In this document: piece by piece, positions 44,727-52,258 of the stretch | Position numbering within the stretch: position 1 is the first letter of the stretch | How the letters are laid out: every line of letters begins with the position of its first letter | Assembly (NCBI GenBank): GCA_016125075.1 | Contig: WGMO01000021.1 | Location: 1-64,000 of the forward strand | DNA from: Terrimonas sp. | GTDB lineage: Bacteria > Bacteroidota > Bacteroidia > Chitinophagales > Chitinophagaceae | Reading direction: 5' to 3' | Length of the DNA stretch: 64,000 nucleotides | The notes under the pieces: generated by a model | Told to the model about the DNA's origin: nothing | What the model saw: only the letters and a program-made list of their open reading frames with translations | The model's database searches: none | Position numbers and translations under genes: made by a program

Positions 44727-44755
44727 TTAATACTGTTTGATAAAAATAGTAACCC
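44727..44755 (-). promoter_or_regulatory. Predicted ECF-type promoter of the sigma operon
   Basis: Minus strand: GGGTTAC (44749-44755), 15 bases, GTATTAA (44727-44733). The same heptamers with the same spacing recur divergently at 44786-44814. Start of transcription would be about 44720, only a few bases from the GTG start codon. Confidence 0.72.
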
Positions 44756-44785
44756 AAATGACGCTAAAAAAATTTTTTAAAAGGC

Positions 44786-44814
44786 GGGTTACCTTTTGCC
44801 CACAGCGGTATTAA
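44786..44814 (+). promoter_or_regulatory. Predicted ECF-type promoter of the divergent lipoprotein
   Basis: Plus strand: GGGTTAC (44786-44792), 15 bases, GTATTAA (44808-44814), identical in both boxes and spacing to the sigma operon promoter. The lipoprotein ATG is 35 bases downstream. Confidence 0.72.
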
Positions 44815-44849
44815 CGGTATTATTAATTAATAATCAAAAAAAAATTCGC

Positions 44850-45032
44850 ATGAAAAAGTTCCTGGCAATTATCGCTATCACTGGTTTTGTAGCTTGTAAC
44901 AATGCTTCTGAATCAGAAACTCCTGCTACAGATACAACAACTAAAGTTGAAGCACCTGCTGCTGCAGACACTACAATGACTGCACCTGCTGATACTACAA
45001 AAGCAGCTGATACTACAAAACCCGCTATGTAA
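44850..45032 (+). CDS. Small low-complexity lipoprotein
   Basis: The 60-residue protein has a lipoprotein signal (MKKFLAIIAITGFVAC, Cys16) followed by a low-complexity tail of Ala, Thr, Asp, Pro with repeated DTT units (DTTTK, DTTMT, DTTKA, DTTKP). It should be envelope-anchored and disordered. The ATG at 44850 is chosen because the upstream in-frame start lies inside the predicted promoter. It is probably a target of the divergent ECF sigma factor. Confidence 0.78.
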   Translation: MKKFLAIIAITGFVACNNASESETPATDTTTKVEAPAAADTTMTAPADTTKAADTTKPAM

Positions 45033-45058
45033 TTTTATACAGGCAAGCAACCGAATGA

Positions 45059-45088
45059 GGCCATCCTTAATGGATGGCTTTATTTTTT
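45059..45088 (+). terminator. Terminator of the small lipoprotein gene
   Basis: GCCATCC (45060-45066) and GGATGGC (45072-45078), loop TTAAT, then TTTATTTTTT. Confidence 0.88.
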
Positions 45089-45121
45089 ACCCCTCTCCAT
45101 ATACCCTCAAGTGCTGAATTA

Positions 45122-45151
45122 TTGCCTGTTCGGCTTTTAAAGCTACTTTTG
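45122..45151 (+). promoter_or_regulatory. Promoter of the DEAD-box helicase gene
   Basis: TTG (45122-45124), 19 bases, TACTTTTG (45144-45151). It supports the GTG start at 45176 over a frame opening at 45074. Confidence 0.68.
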
Positions 45152-45175
45152 CGGCTTATTAAAAATATTATTGAA

Positions 45176-46834
45176 GTGATCACATTTGAAGAGATAGGAC
45201 TGGAAGCCGGGTTGTTACAATCCATACAGGCTTTAGGTTTTTCGGAACCCACACCCATACAGGAAAAGGCGATTCCTGTGTTATTACAGGGCACAAAAGA
45301 CTTTATCGGGCTGGCACAGACCGGGACGGGTAAGACCGCCGCTTTTGGACTGCCCCTGTTACAATTGATCAATAAACAGGACAGGTTTCCGCAGGCACTC
45401 ATTGTATGCCCAACCCGTGAACTATGCCTCCAGATCAGCAGTGATCTTGAAAAATATAAGAGTAAATCGGAAAGAGTCCAGGTCACAGCCGTTTATGGCG
45501 GTGCCTCCATCGTGATGCAGATCCGTGACCTGAAAAAGGGCACCCATATTGTCGTGGCCACTCCCGGACGTCTGATCGACCTGATTGAACGGAAAGCGAT
45601 CAACCTCGAGCAGATCCATTATGTGGTGCTGGATGAGGCCGATGAAATGCTGAATATGGGTTTCCGGGATGATATCGAGTTTATCCTGCAGAATACACCC
45701 AACCGCCAAAGTACCTGGCTTTTCAGTGCCACCATGCCTTCTGAGGTCAAACAGGTGAGCAAACGGTATATGAAGCAGCCCTTTGAGGTGACGATCGGGA
45801 AAGTGAATGCCGCCAATGTCAATATCGATCACCAGTATTATGTGGCTTCACATGTTAACCGATACGAGACCCTGAAAAGGATCATTGATTTTAACCCTGG
45901 CATGTATGGTATCGTCTTTACCCGTACCAAGGCCGATGCACAGGCCATTACGGAAACCCTGGTTAGGGAAGGATATGATATTGAAGCCATACATGGTGAC
46001 CTTACCCAACAGCAGCGCGATAAGGTGATGGGACGTTTCAGGGAAAAAAGTATCCAGTTACTGATTGCCACTGATGTGGCAGCCAGGGGTATCGATGTCA
46101 AAGGCATCACCCATGTTGTTAATTATGAGCTACCCGACGATCCGGAGGTCTATACCCACAGGAGTGGCCGTACTGGCCGTGCCGGGCAAAGCGGGGTCTC
46201 TGTGTCGATCGTTACACAAAGGGAGGTATATCGTTTAAGGCAAATTGAAAAAATGCTTAATAACCGTTTCCATAAAATGGATATCCCCAGTGGTAAGGAT
46301 GTATGCCGGAAACAGTTTTTTCATTTTATAGATAAGATGCTCCAGGCAGATATCAGCCACGGTGAGTATGAAACCTATCTTCCCGTTTTGAAGGAGAAGT
46401 TTGCCGATATTGGTAAGGAAGAGATTTTACAAAGAGTGGCGGCACTGGAATTTGACCGCTTCCTGAAGTACTATGAGAATGCCGCAGATCTGAACATGCG
46501 GGAAGACAGGAGAACGGAAAGAGTTACTGCTGACCGTAGGGAACCGCGTACCAGAACGGGTACAAAGAGCGGGGGATATAAACGACTGTTTGTTAACCTT
46601 GGCACCAAAGATGGATTTTATAAAGCCAGTTTCCTTCAGTTTATTCTGGATATGAGTGATCTCAAAAAGGAAGTTCTGGGAAGAATTGACATGAAGGAAA
46701 TGAATAGCTGGATTGAAATAGAGACCGGCGCTGCAAATACGATGATACGTTCGTTAGACGGAAAAAATTACCGGGGTCGCCGGATCCGGATGAATGAAGC
46801 GGATTCCGTGAGCCGGTCAAAAAAATTGCAGTAA
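45176..46834 (+). CDS. DEAD-box RNA helicase with DbpA-type RNA-binding domain
   Basis: The 552-residue ATP-dependent helicase has a Q motif (FSEPTPIQEKAIP), AQTGTGKT, PTRELC, DEAD (LDEADEML), SAT (FSATMP), and the second RecA domain ending HRSGRTGRAG. A basic linker (about 460-485) leads to a C-terminal DbpA-like RNA-recognition domain (LFVNLGTKDGFYKASFLQF...RGRRIRM). Probable role in ribosome assembly or RNA decay. The GTG start at 45176 fits the family N-terminus (ITFEEIGLEAGLL) and follows the promoter. Confidence 0.92.
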   Translation: MITFEEIGLEAGLLQSIQALGFSEPTPIQEKAIPVLLQGTKDFIGLAQTGTGKTAAFGLPLLQLINKQDRFPQALIVCPTRELCLQISSDLEKYKSKSERVQVTAVYGGASIVMQIRDLKKGTHIVVATPGRLIDLIERKAINLEQIHYVVLDEADEMLNMGFRDDIEFILQNTPNRQSTWLFSATMPSEVKQVSKRYMKQPFEVTIGKVNAANVNIDHQYYVASHVNRYETLKRIIDFNPGMYGIVFTRTKADAQAITETLVREGYDIEAIHGDLTQQQRDKVMGRFREKSIQLLIATDVAARGIDVKGITHVVNYELPDDPEVYTHRSGRTGRAGQSGVSVSIVTQREVYRLRQIEKMLNNRFHKMDIPSGKDVCRKQFFHFIDKMLQADISHGEYETYLPVLKEKFADIGKEEILQRVAALEFDRFLKYYENAADLNMREDRRTERVTADRREPRTRTGTKSGGYKRLFVNLGTKDGFYKASFLQFILDMSDLKKEVLGRIDMKEMNSWIEIETGAANTMIRSLDGKNYRGRRIRMNEADSVSRSKKLQ

Positions 46835-46861
46835 TAAAATTTTTTAAATCAGTTTCGGGGT

Positions 46862-46869
46862 TATATTTG
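46862..46869 (+). promoter_or_regulatory. -7 element of the aromatic operon promoter
   Basis: TATATTTG, with a T-rich -33 region near 46840-46845. It ends seven bases before the ATG of the leader peptide, so the leader ORF starts at or next to the 5' end of the mRNA. Confidence 0.6.
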
Positions 46870-46876
46870 TCTTCTC

Positions 46877-46972
46877 ATGAAAATGTCAAGAGCATATTAC
46901 TGGTTTTATTTTAGCTTTTATTTCTTTTACGGAATGAAGCCGGAGATGCTTTTGTTGAAAACAAACCGATAA
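46877..46972 (+). CDS. Aromatic-rich leader peptide of the phe/tyr operon attenuator
   Basis: A 31-codon ORF starts at ATG 46877 and stops at TAA 46970-46972. Residues 7-18 read YYWFYFSFYFFY: five Phe, five Tyr and one Trp in twelve positions. The rest is MKMSRA before and GMKPEM plus LLLKTNR after. It lies between the operon promoter and a terminator in front of pheA. The family of control leader peptides (PheL, TrpL, HisL) is known from other bacteria; this assignment follows from composition, position and RNA folding, not homology. There is no Shine-Dalgarno sequence. Confidence 0.88.
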   Translation: MKMSRAYYWFYFSFYFFYGMKPEMLLLKTNR

Positions 46973-47034
46973 CATAAAACTAAAATCAACATAAAGAATC
47001 CTCCGGCGCTCCGGGGGATTTTTTTATTTTTTTT
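46887..47034 (+). promoter_or_regulatory. Ribosome-mediated transcription attenuator (antiterminator/terminator)
   Basis: Three exclusive pairings are visible. Segment 1 (46887-46895) with segment 2 (46946-46954): 9 bp including one G-U. Segment 2 (46939-46957) with segment 3 (46987-47007): 18 pairs, one mismatch and two single-base bulges, core GCCGGAG/CTCCGGC. Segment 3 (46997-47006) with segment 4 (47011-47020): the terminator. Segment 2 lies in codons 21-27, right after the aromatic run, so a ribosome stalled for charged Phe/Tyr-tRNA leaves it free to form the antiterminator. Confidence 0.85.
46997..47034 (+). terminator. Attenuator terminator before pheA
   Basis: AATCCTCCGG (46997-47006, pairing from its first A) and CCGGGGGATT (47011-47020) form a 10-bp stem with one G-U and a CGCT loop. 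The T tract that follows (47019-47034, one A) runs directly into the pheA ATG at 47035. Confidence 0.9.
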
Positions 47035-47862
47035 ATGAAAAGAAGAATTTCCATACAGGGTTATGAAGGAAGTTTTCACCAGGTGGCGGCCCGCCAGTTT
47101 TTTGGAAAAGAGGTGGAAGTGATTCCCTGTTCCACTTTCCGCGATGTTGTGAAAATCGCCGCCAGTAAGAAAGATAGCGAAGGTGGCATCATGGCCATAG
47201 AGAACTCAATAGCCGGCAGCATTCTGCCCAATTACAACCTACTGCTAAAAAGCAATCTTAAAGTGATTGGAGAAGTGTACCTGCATATCCGGCAGCATTT
47301 ACTGGTCAACCCCGGTGTTCAACTGGAAGACCTGCGGGAAGTTCATTCTCACCCCATGGCCATCCTGCAGTGTATTGATTTCCTGGAAAAGAACCCCCAC
47401 CTGAAAGTGGTGGAGACAGAAGACACAGCACTCAGTGCAAAACATATACACCAGCACAGGAGTAAACATGCTGCCGCTATTGCAGGGAAACTGGCAGCTG
47501 AGTTATATGACCTGGATATCATTGCACCCAATATCCACACGGTTAAAAATAATTATACCCGTTTCCTGGTATTGCAACGGGAGGATCTTTTTGAAGAACC
47601 CGACCATGCAGACAAAGCTTCGGTAAATTTTCAAACCGATCATACCCGGGGAAGCCTGGCCAGGGTGCTTTCAAAAATTGCGGAGGGCGATATTAATCTC
47701 AGCAAACTTCAGAGCTTCCCCATACCGGGCAGTGACTGGAAATATAATTTTCACGCCGATATGGAATTTGATTCTTTAGAACGATTTAAAGATGTCATAG
47801 CGGCTATCCGGCCGCTCACGGTGGAACTGAATGTTTACGGAATTTATAAAAACGGGAAATAA
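47035..47862 (+). CDS. pheA: Prephenate dehydratase
   Basis: The 275-residue enzyme converts prephenate to phenylpyruvate. The catalytic domain (about 1-185) includes GYEGSFHQVAARQFF, ENSIAGSILPNYNLL and the TRF motif NNYTRFLVL. A C-terminal ACT domain (about 198-272; GSLARVLSKIAEGDINLSKLQSFPIPG) should bind Phe for feedback inhibition. It is monofunctional: chorismate mutase sits on the DAHP synthase downstream. Its ATG touches the attenuator U-tract. Confidence 0.95.
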   Translation: MKRRISIQGYEGSFHQVAARQFFGKEVEVIPCSTFRDVVKIAASKKDSEGGIMAIENSIAGSILPNYNLLLKSNLKVIGEVYLHIRQHLLVNPGVQLEDLREVHSHPMAILQCIDFLEKNPHLKVVETEDTALSAKHIHQHRSKHAAAIAGKLAAELYDLDIIAPNIHTVKNNYTRFLVLQREDLFEEPDHADKASVNFQTDHTRGSLARVLSKIAEGDINLSKLQSFPIPGSDWKYNFHADMEFDSLERFKDVIAAIRPLTVELNVYGIYKNGK

Positions 47863-47878
47863 ACCCCATGATCAGACA

Positions 47879-49036
47879 ATGAAAACAAGCAAAAGACTTG
47901 AAGGTATTGGTGAATATTATTTCTCAGCAAAACTGAGAGAGATTGATGCCATGAACAGGGAAGGAAGGGATGTGATCAACCTGGGTATCGGGAGCCCCGA
48001 CCTGCCACCCCATCCCGATGTGATTAGAGTGTTGCAGGAAGAAGCTGCAAAACCCCATGTGCATGCCTACCAGTCTTATAAAGGTTCACCTGTATTGCGT
48101 AAAGCCATGAGTGATTGGTACCGGAAATGGTATGGCGTGAGCCTTGATCCTGATTCGGAAATTCTCCCATTAATCGGGAGCAAAGAAGGTATCATGCATA
48201 TTTGTATGACCTACCTGGAAGAGGGTGATACAGCATTGCTGCCCAACCCGGGATATCCCACCTACAGCAGTGCGGTAAAATTAGCGGGCGGTACGGTGCA
48301 GTTCTATGCTTTGAAAAAAGAGCTCGACTGGCATCCCGACCTTGATGAACTGAACAGCATGGACCTTTCAAAGGTCAAGCTCATGTTTGTCAACTACCCG
48401 CATATGCCAACCGGGAAAATCCCCGATGCGATTTTTTTTCAGCAACTGATTCGGTTTGCCCAAAAACATGATATCCTGATTGTACATGACAACCCTTATA
48501 GTTTTATCCTGAATGATTCACCAATGAGCCTGTTGTCGGTGGAAGGCGCTAAAGATGTTGTACTGGAACTGAACTCGCTGAGTAAAAGCCAGAATATGGC
48601 CGGGTGGCGGGTTGGAATGCTTTGCGGAGCCAGGCAAAGGATCGAAGAAGTGATGCGTTTCAAAAGCAATATGGACAGTGGTATGTTTTTACCGGTGCAG
48701 CTGGCGGCTGCAAAGGCATTGAGCCTGGGCCAGGAATGGTATGATGCTGTAAACAGCCAATACCGGATAAGAAGGGAAAAAGTTTTTGCCTTACTCGACC
48801 TGCTGGGTTGTAGTTATGCCGATACCCAGGCCGGCATGTTTGTTTGGGCAGCTGTTCCTCCTGAATATCAGGACGGCTATGCACTGAGTGATGAAGTGCT
48901 GCACCAGGCCAATGTATTTATTACCCCGGGTGGAATTTTTGGATCGGCAGGGGATCATTATGTAAGGGTGAGTCTCTGTGCCACGGAACAAAAAATTGAG
49001 GAATCGATATCAAGGATAAAGAAATCTAAACAATAA
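47879..49036 (+). CDS. Pyridoxal-phosphate aminotransferase, class I/II
   Basis: The 385-residue enzyme probably transaminates phenylpyruvate and hydroxyphenylpyruvate (or prephenate), completing Phe and Tyr synthesis. The PLP lysine is in LNSLSKSQNMAGWRVG. YQSYKGSPVLRKAMSDWY, NPGYPTYSSAV and the substrate Arg near the C-terminus (YVRVSL) are present. The specificity is inferred from the operon. The ATG at 47879 (MKTSKRLEGIGEYYF) is used; the in-frame start at 47831 overlaps pheA. Confidence 0.92.
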   Translation: MKTSKRLEGIGEYYFSAKLREIDAMNREGRDVINLGIGSPDLPPHPDVIRVLQEEAAKPHVHAYQSYKGSPVLRKAMSDWYRKWYGVSLDPDSEILPLIGSKEGIMHICMTYLEEGDTALLPNPGYPTYSSAVKLAGGTVQFYALKKELDWHPDLDELNSMDLSKVKLMFVNYPHMPTGKIPDAIFFQQLIRFAQKHDILIVHDNPYSFILNDSPMSLLSVEGAKDVVLELNSLSKSQNMAGWRVGMLCGARQRIEEVMRFKSNMDSGMFLPVQLAAAKALSLGQEWYDAVNSQYRIRREKVFALLDLLGCSYADTQAGMFVWAAVPPEYQDGYALSDEVLHQANVFITPGGIFGSAGDHYVRVSLCATEQKIEESISRIKKSKQ

Positions 49037-49039
49037 GTG

Positions 49040-49888
49040 ATGGAAAGAAAAAATGTTGCCATTGTCGGGGTTGGTTTGATCGGAGGTTCACTGGCTTTGC
49101 AGTTAAAGGAAAAGGGATTGACCAGGGGGATCGTCGGTGTGGATGCCAGTGAGATACATGGCAGGAAAGCCGTTGACATGGGATTGGTGGATGCCATGAA
49201 AACCCTGGAAGAGGCTATTCAATGTTCTGACCTTATTGTATTGTCAGTACCCGTAGATGCAATCAATACCCTTTTACCCGCTATCCTGGACAAGGTAGAA
49301 AAACAGATCGTGATCGATGTCGGTTCGACGAAAGAACAACTATTGGGTATCGTGAAAGAACACCCGAAAAGAGGCCGTTATGTTTCCACCCATCCCATGT
49401 GGGGTACCGAGTACAGTGGGCCGGCAGCTGCCGTCAAAGACGCTTTTGAAAATAAGGCGGTCGTGATCTGTAATGCCGGGGAAAGCGACCCCGATGCTTT
49501 GGAATGGGTAAAGGAAGCCTATAAAAAAATCGGCATGCATCTCCTGAGTATGAACGCATCGGATCATGATGTGCATACCGCTTATATCAGTCATATTTCC
49601 CATATCACCTCATTTGCGCTGGCCAATACAGTATTGGAGAAAGAAAAAGAGGAAGATGCCATTTTTGAACTGGCTTCAGCCGGTTTTGAAAGTACGGTGC
49701 GTCTGGCAAAAAGCAACCCGGCCATGTGGGTCCCCATCTTTATGCAGAATAAGGAGAATGTGCTGGATGTATTGAATGAACATATTGCCCAGTTAAGAAA
49801 ATTCAAAGCCTGTTTGGAAAAAGAAAACTATACCTATTTATTGGAACTGATCGAAAATGCCAATAAGATCAGGAAGATCATTAAATAA
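49040..49888 (+). CDS. tyrA: Prephenate dehydrogenase
   Basis: The 282-residue enzyme oxidises prephenate to 4-hydroxyphenylpyruvate for tyrosine. The NAD-binding start is VAIVGVGLIGGSLALQL; DVGSTKEQL and STHPMWGTEYSGP form the active site with the catalytic His in HPMWG. The helical C-terminal dimer domain contains HDVHTAYISHISHITSFAL. There is no ACT domain. ATG 49040 is preferred over GTG 49037. Confidence 0.94.
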   Translation: MERKNVAIVGVGLIGGSLALQLKEKGLTRGIVGVDASEIHGRKAVDMGLVDAMKTLEEAIQCSDLIVLSVPVDAINTLLPAILDKVEKQIVIDVGSTKEQLLGIVKEHPKRGRYVSTHPMWGTEYSGPAAAVKDAFENKAVVICNAGESDPDALEWVKEAYKKIGMHLLSMNASDHDVHTAYISHISHITSFALANTVLEKEKEEDAIFELASAGFESTVRLAKSNPAMWVPIFMQNKENVLDVLNEHIAQLRKFKACLEKENYTYLLELIENANKIRKIIK

Positions 49889-49964
49889 GAAGTTTTGGCC
49901 TGCGGTGATCATTCAGCAAAGAGGGTTGCCAGCCAGACTAACAAATGTTGATAATATAAAAAAT

Positions 49965-49972
49965 TAAATTTG
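49965..49972 (+). promoter_or_regulatory. Internal promoter -7 element before DAHP synthase
   Basis: TAAATTTG ends four bases before the ATG at 49977, in an 88-base gap. It would allow expression of the shikimate part independent of the Phe/Tyr attenuator. Confidence 0.5.
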
Positions 49973-49976
49973 CAGG

Positions 49977-51068
49977 ATGCAAGTAACAGAAACACAAACT
50001 ATGAAAGAGACAGTTCAGGCAGCCTGGGGTAAAAAACCATTGATCATTTCCGGTCCCTGCAGTGCAGAGACCGAAGAGCAGGTGCTGGCAACCGCACAGG
50101 GTCTGGCAGCTATCGGTCAGGTAGATATGCTCCGCGCCGGTATCTGGAAACCGCGTACCAAACCCGGTATGTTTGAAGGGATCGGTGCAAAAGGCCTGCC
50201 CTGGTTACAACAGGCGAAAAAACTGACAGGGTTGCCGACCACGGTGGAAGTGGCAACTGGTAAACAAGTGGAGGATGCCCTGACTTTTGATGTGGATGTT
50301 TTATGGATCGGGGCCCGCACTACCGTAAACCCCTTTAGCGTTCAGGAAGTGGCAGACGCCCTGCGTGGGGTCGAAATCCCCGTACTGATCAAAAACCCCA
50401 TCAATCCTGATCTTGAATTATGGAGTGGTGCCGTGGAGCGGGTAGCAAGGGCCGGTATTAAACAGATTGGATTGATTCACCGGGGATTTTCATCCTATGG
50501 TAATACGGAATACCGGAATGCACCCATGTGGCACCTGGCCATTGAAATGAAACGCCGCAACCCGGGGATGATCATTATCAACGACCCTTCGCATATCTGC
50601 GGAAGAAGGGATATCCTGATGGAAACGGCTCAGAAAGCGATCAACCTTGATTTTGATGGACTGATGATCGAAAGTCATATCGATCCCGACAATGCCTGGA
50701 GTGATGCCAAACAGCAGGTAACACCGGAAAAACTGGGGGAGATGCTCCGCAGCATCATTTGGCGGCGCGAAGATGTGAATTCGGAAGAGTTTCATGCCGC
50801 ACTGGAAAAACTGCGTCAGCAGATCAACCATCTCGATGATGAACTGATGCAGATACTCAGCCAGCGGATGAAGATCGCAGAAAAAATAGGTGAATACAAG
50901 AAAAACAACGACATCACCATCTTACAAACCAACCGTTGGAATGCCATCCTCGAAAGGGCCTTCAAACAGGGTGAAAAAATTGGTTTGAGCAAGGAATTTA
51001 TCACGAAATACTTTGATGCGGTACACATGGAAAGCATCAATCACCAGAACAAGATCATGAACAGCTGA
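49977..51068 (+). CDS. aroG: DAHP synthase fused to chorismate mutase
   Basis: The 363-residue bifunctional enzyme has an N-terminal DAHP synthase of the KDPS-like class (about 15-265; ISGPCSAETEEQ, RAGIWKPRTKPGMFEG, DPSHICGRRD). Its AroQ-type chorismate mutase is C-terminal (about 270-360; LEKLRQQINHLDDELMQILSQRMKIAEKIGEYKK). It therefore does the first step of the shikimate pathway and the branch step to prephenate. The fusion order (synthase first) is the reverse of that in Bacillus. Confidence 0.95.
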   Translation: MQVTETQTMKETVQAAWGKKPLIISGPCSAETEEQVLATAQGLAAIGQVDMLRAGIWKPRTKPGMFEGIGAKGLPWLQQAKKLTGLPTTVEVATGKQVEDALTFDVDVLWIGARTTVNPFSVQEVADALRGVEIPVLIKNPINPDLELWSGAVERVARAGIKQIGLIHRGFSSYGNTEYRNAPMWHLAIEMKRRNPGMIIINDPSHICGRRDILMETAQKAINLDFDGLMIESHIDPDNAWSDAKQQVTPEKLGEMLRSIIWRREDVNSEEFHAALEKLRQQINHLDDELMQILSQRMKIAEKIGEYKKNNDITILQTNRWNAILERAFKQGEKIGLSKEFITKYFDAVHMESINHQNKIMNS

Positions 51069-51217
51069 TCGGTAGTTGCGGAAGCGTAAGCGTATGTCTG
51101 CAGGATGAATGATGGGTCTTGTTCCGGAGATATCAACGGATATACATTCCCGTAACAGGGAAGGAAAGGGTTTGACTAAATTGTTGCCATTGGCCCCTTG
51201 GTTTGAAAAAAGCGCTC

Positions 51218-52237
51218 ATGAAAAAAAAATCATTCAGGATAGGGTCATCTGTTGTTGACTATTACTTCGATGGTGGAATGGCCCACCTGAAGGAAATAGC
51301 CGATCAGTCTTCGAGTGTCATTATTACGGATGAAAACGTTTTCAATGCGCACACCAAAAGATTCAGGAACTGGAACTGCATCGTGATAAAACCGGGTGAG
51401 GCCTTTAAGGTCCAGGCAACAGTTGATGCCATCATTGATCAGTTAATAGCGTTGGAGGCTGACCGTAAGACTACTTTGATCGGTGTCGGCGGCGGCGTGA
51501 TCACTGATCTAACCGGTTACGTGGCCGCCGTATACATGCGCGGGATCCGTTTTGGTTTTGTGCCAACGAGTATACTGGCCATGGTGGATGCCTCCATCGG
51601 CGGGAAGAATGGTATCGATATCGGCCCCTATAAAAATTTGGCGGGTACGATCCGTCAACCCGCATTTATTCTGCATGACCTCGTTTTCCTGAATTCATTA
51701 CCCCGGGGCGAATGGGAAAATGGCTTTGCCGAAATCATCAAACATGCCTGCATCAGGGATGCATCCATGTTCAGGGAGCTGGAGGCCCAAACCTTAAAAA
51801 AATTCCAGTCCCGGAAAAAATCAGTTTCTGAACTCATCCGTCGAAATGCAATGATCAAGACCAAAGTGGTACAGCAGGATGAATTTGAATCCGGCGACAG
51901 GAAGCTGCTCAATTTTGGTCATACACTGGGGCATGCTTTGGAAACACAGTATGAATTATCGCACGGCCAGGCCATAGCGATTGGCATGACCTATGCCTGT
52001 CATATTTCCAGCCCCTTTACCGGGTTTACCCAAACCGACCGGGTAACGGCCTTGTTGGAAAAGTATGGCTTGCCCACCTATGCAGCATTCGAAAGGAAAA
52101 AAGTTTTCGAAGTACTGCAGATGGATAAGAAAAGGAATCGTAAAGAATTGCACTATGTTTTGCTGGAGAAAATCGGAAAAGCTGTTATCAGGCCGATTCC
52201 ATTCAAAGAATTGCAAACGATCATCGAACAATTATAA
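51218..52237 (+). CDS. aroB: 3-dehydroquinate synthase
   Basis: The 339-residue NAD- and Zn-dependent enzyme closes DAHP to 3-dehydroquinate. GVGGGVITDLTGYVAAVYMRGI, PTSILAMVDASIGGKNGID and the metal ligands in NFGHTLGHALE are present. ATG 51218 (MKKKSFRIGSSVVDYYF) is preferred over TTG 51203. The 149-base gap before it shows no clear signal. Confidence 0.95.
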   Translation: MKKKSFRIGSSVVDYYFDGGMAHLKEIADQSSSVIITDENVFNAHTKRFRNWNCIVIKPGEAFKVQATVDAIIDQLIALEADRKTTLIGVGGGVITDLTGYVAAVYMRGIRFGFVPTSILAMVDASIGGKNGIDIGPYKNLAGTIRQPAFILHDLVFLNSLPRGEWENGFAEIIKHACIRDASMFRELEAQTLKKFQSRKKSVSELIRRNAMIKTKVVQQDEFESGDRKLLNFGHTLGHALETQYELSHGQAIAIGMTYACHISSPFTGFTQTDRVTALLEKYGLPTYAAFERKKVFEVLQMDKKRNRKELHYVLLEKIGKAVIRPIPFKELQTIIEQL

Positions 52238-52258
52238 GGATTCATAATCCCGAATGAA

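Noticed and set aside
45074-45175. Upstream extension of the DEAD-box helicase frame
   Set aside because: It begins inside the terminator of the preceding lipoprotein gene and contains the TACTTTTG promoter box; the family N-terminus starts at the GTG at 45176.
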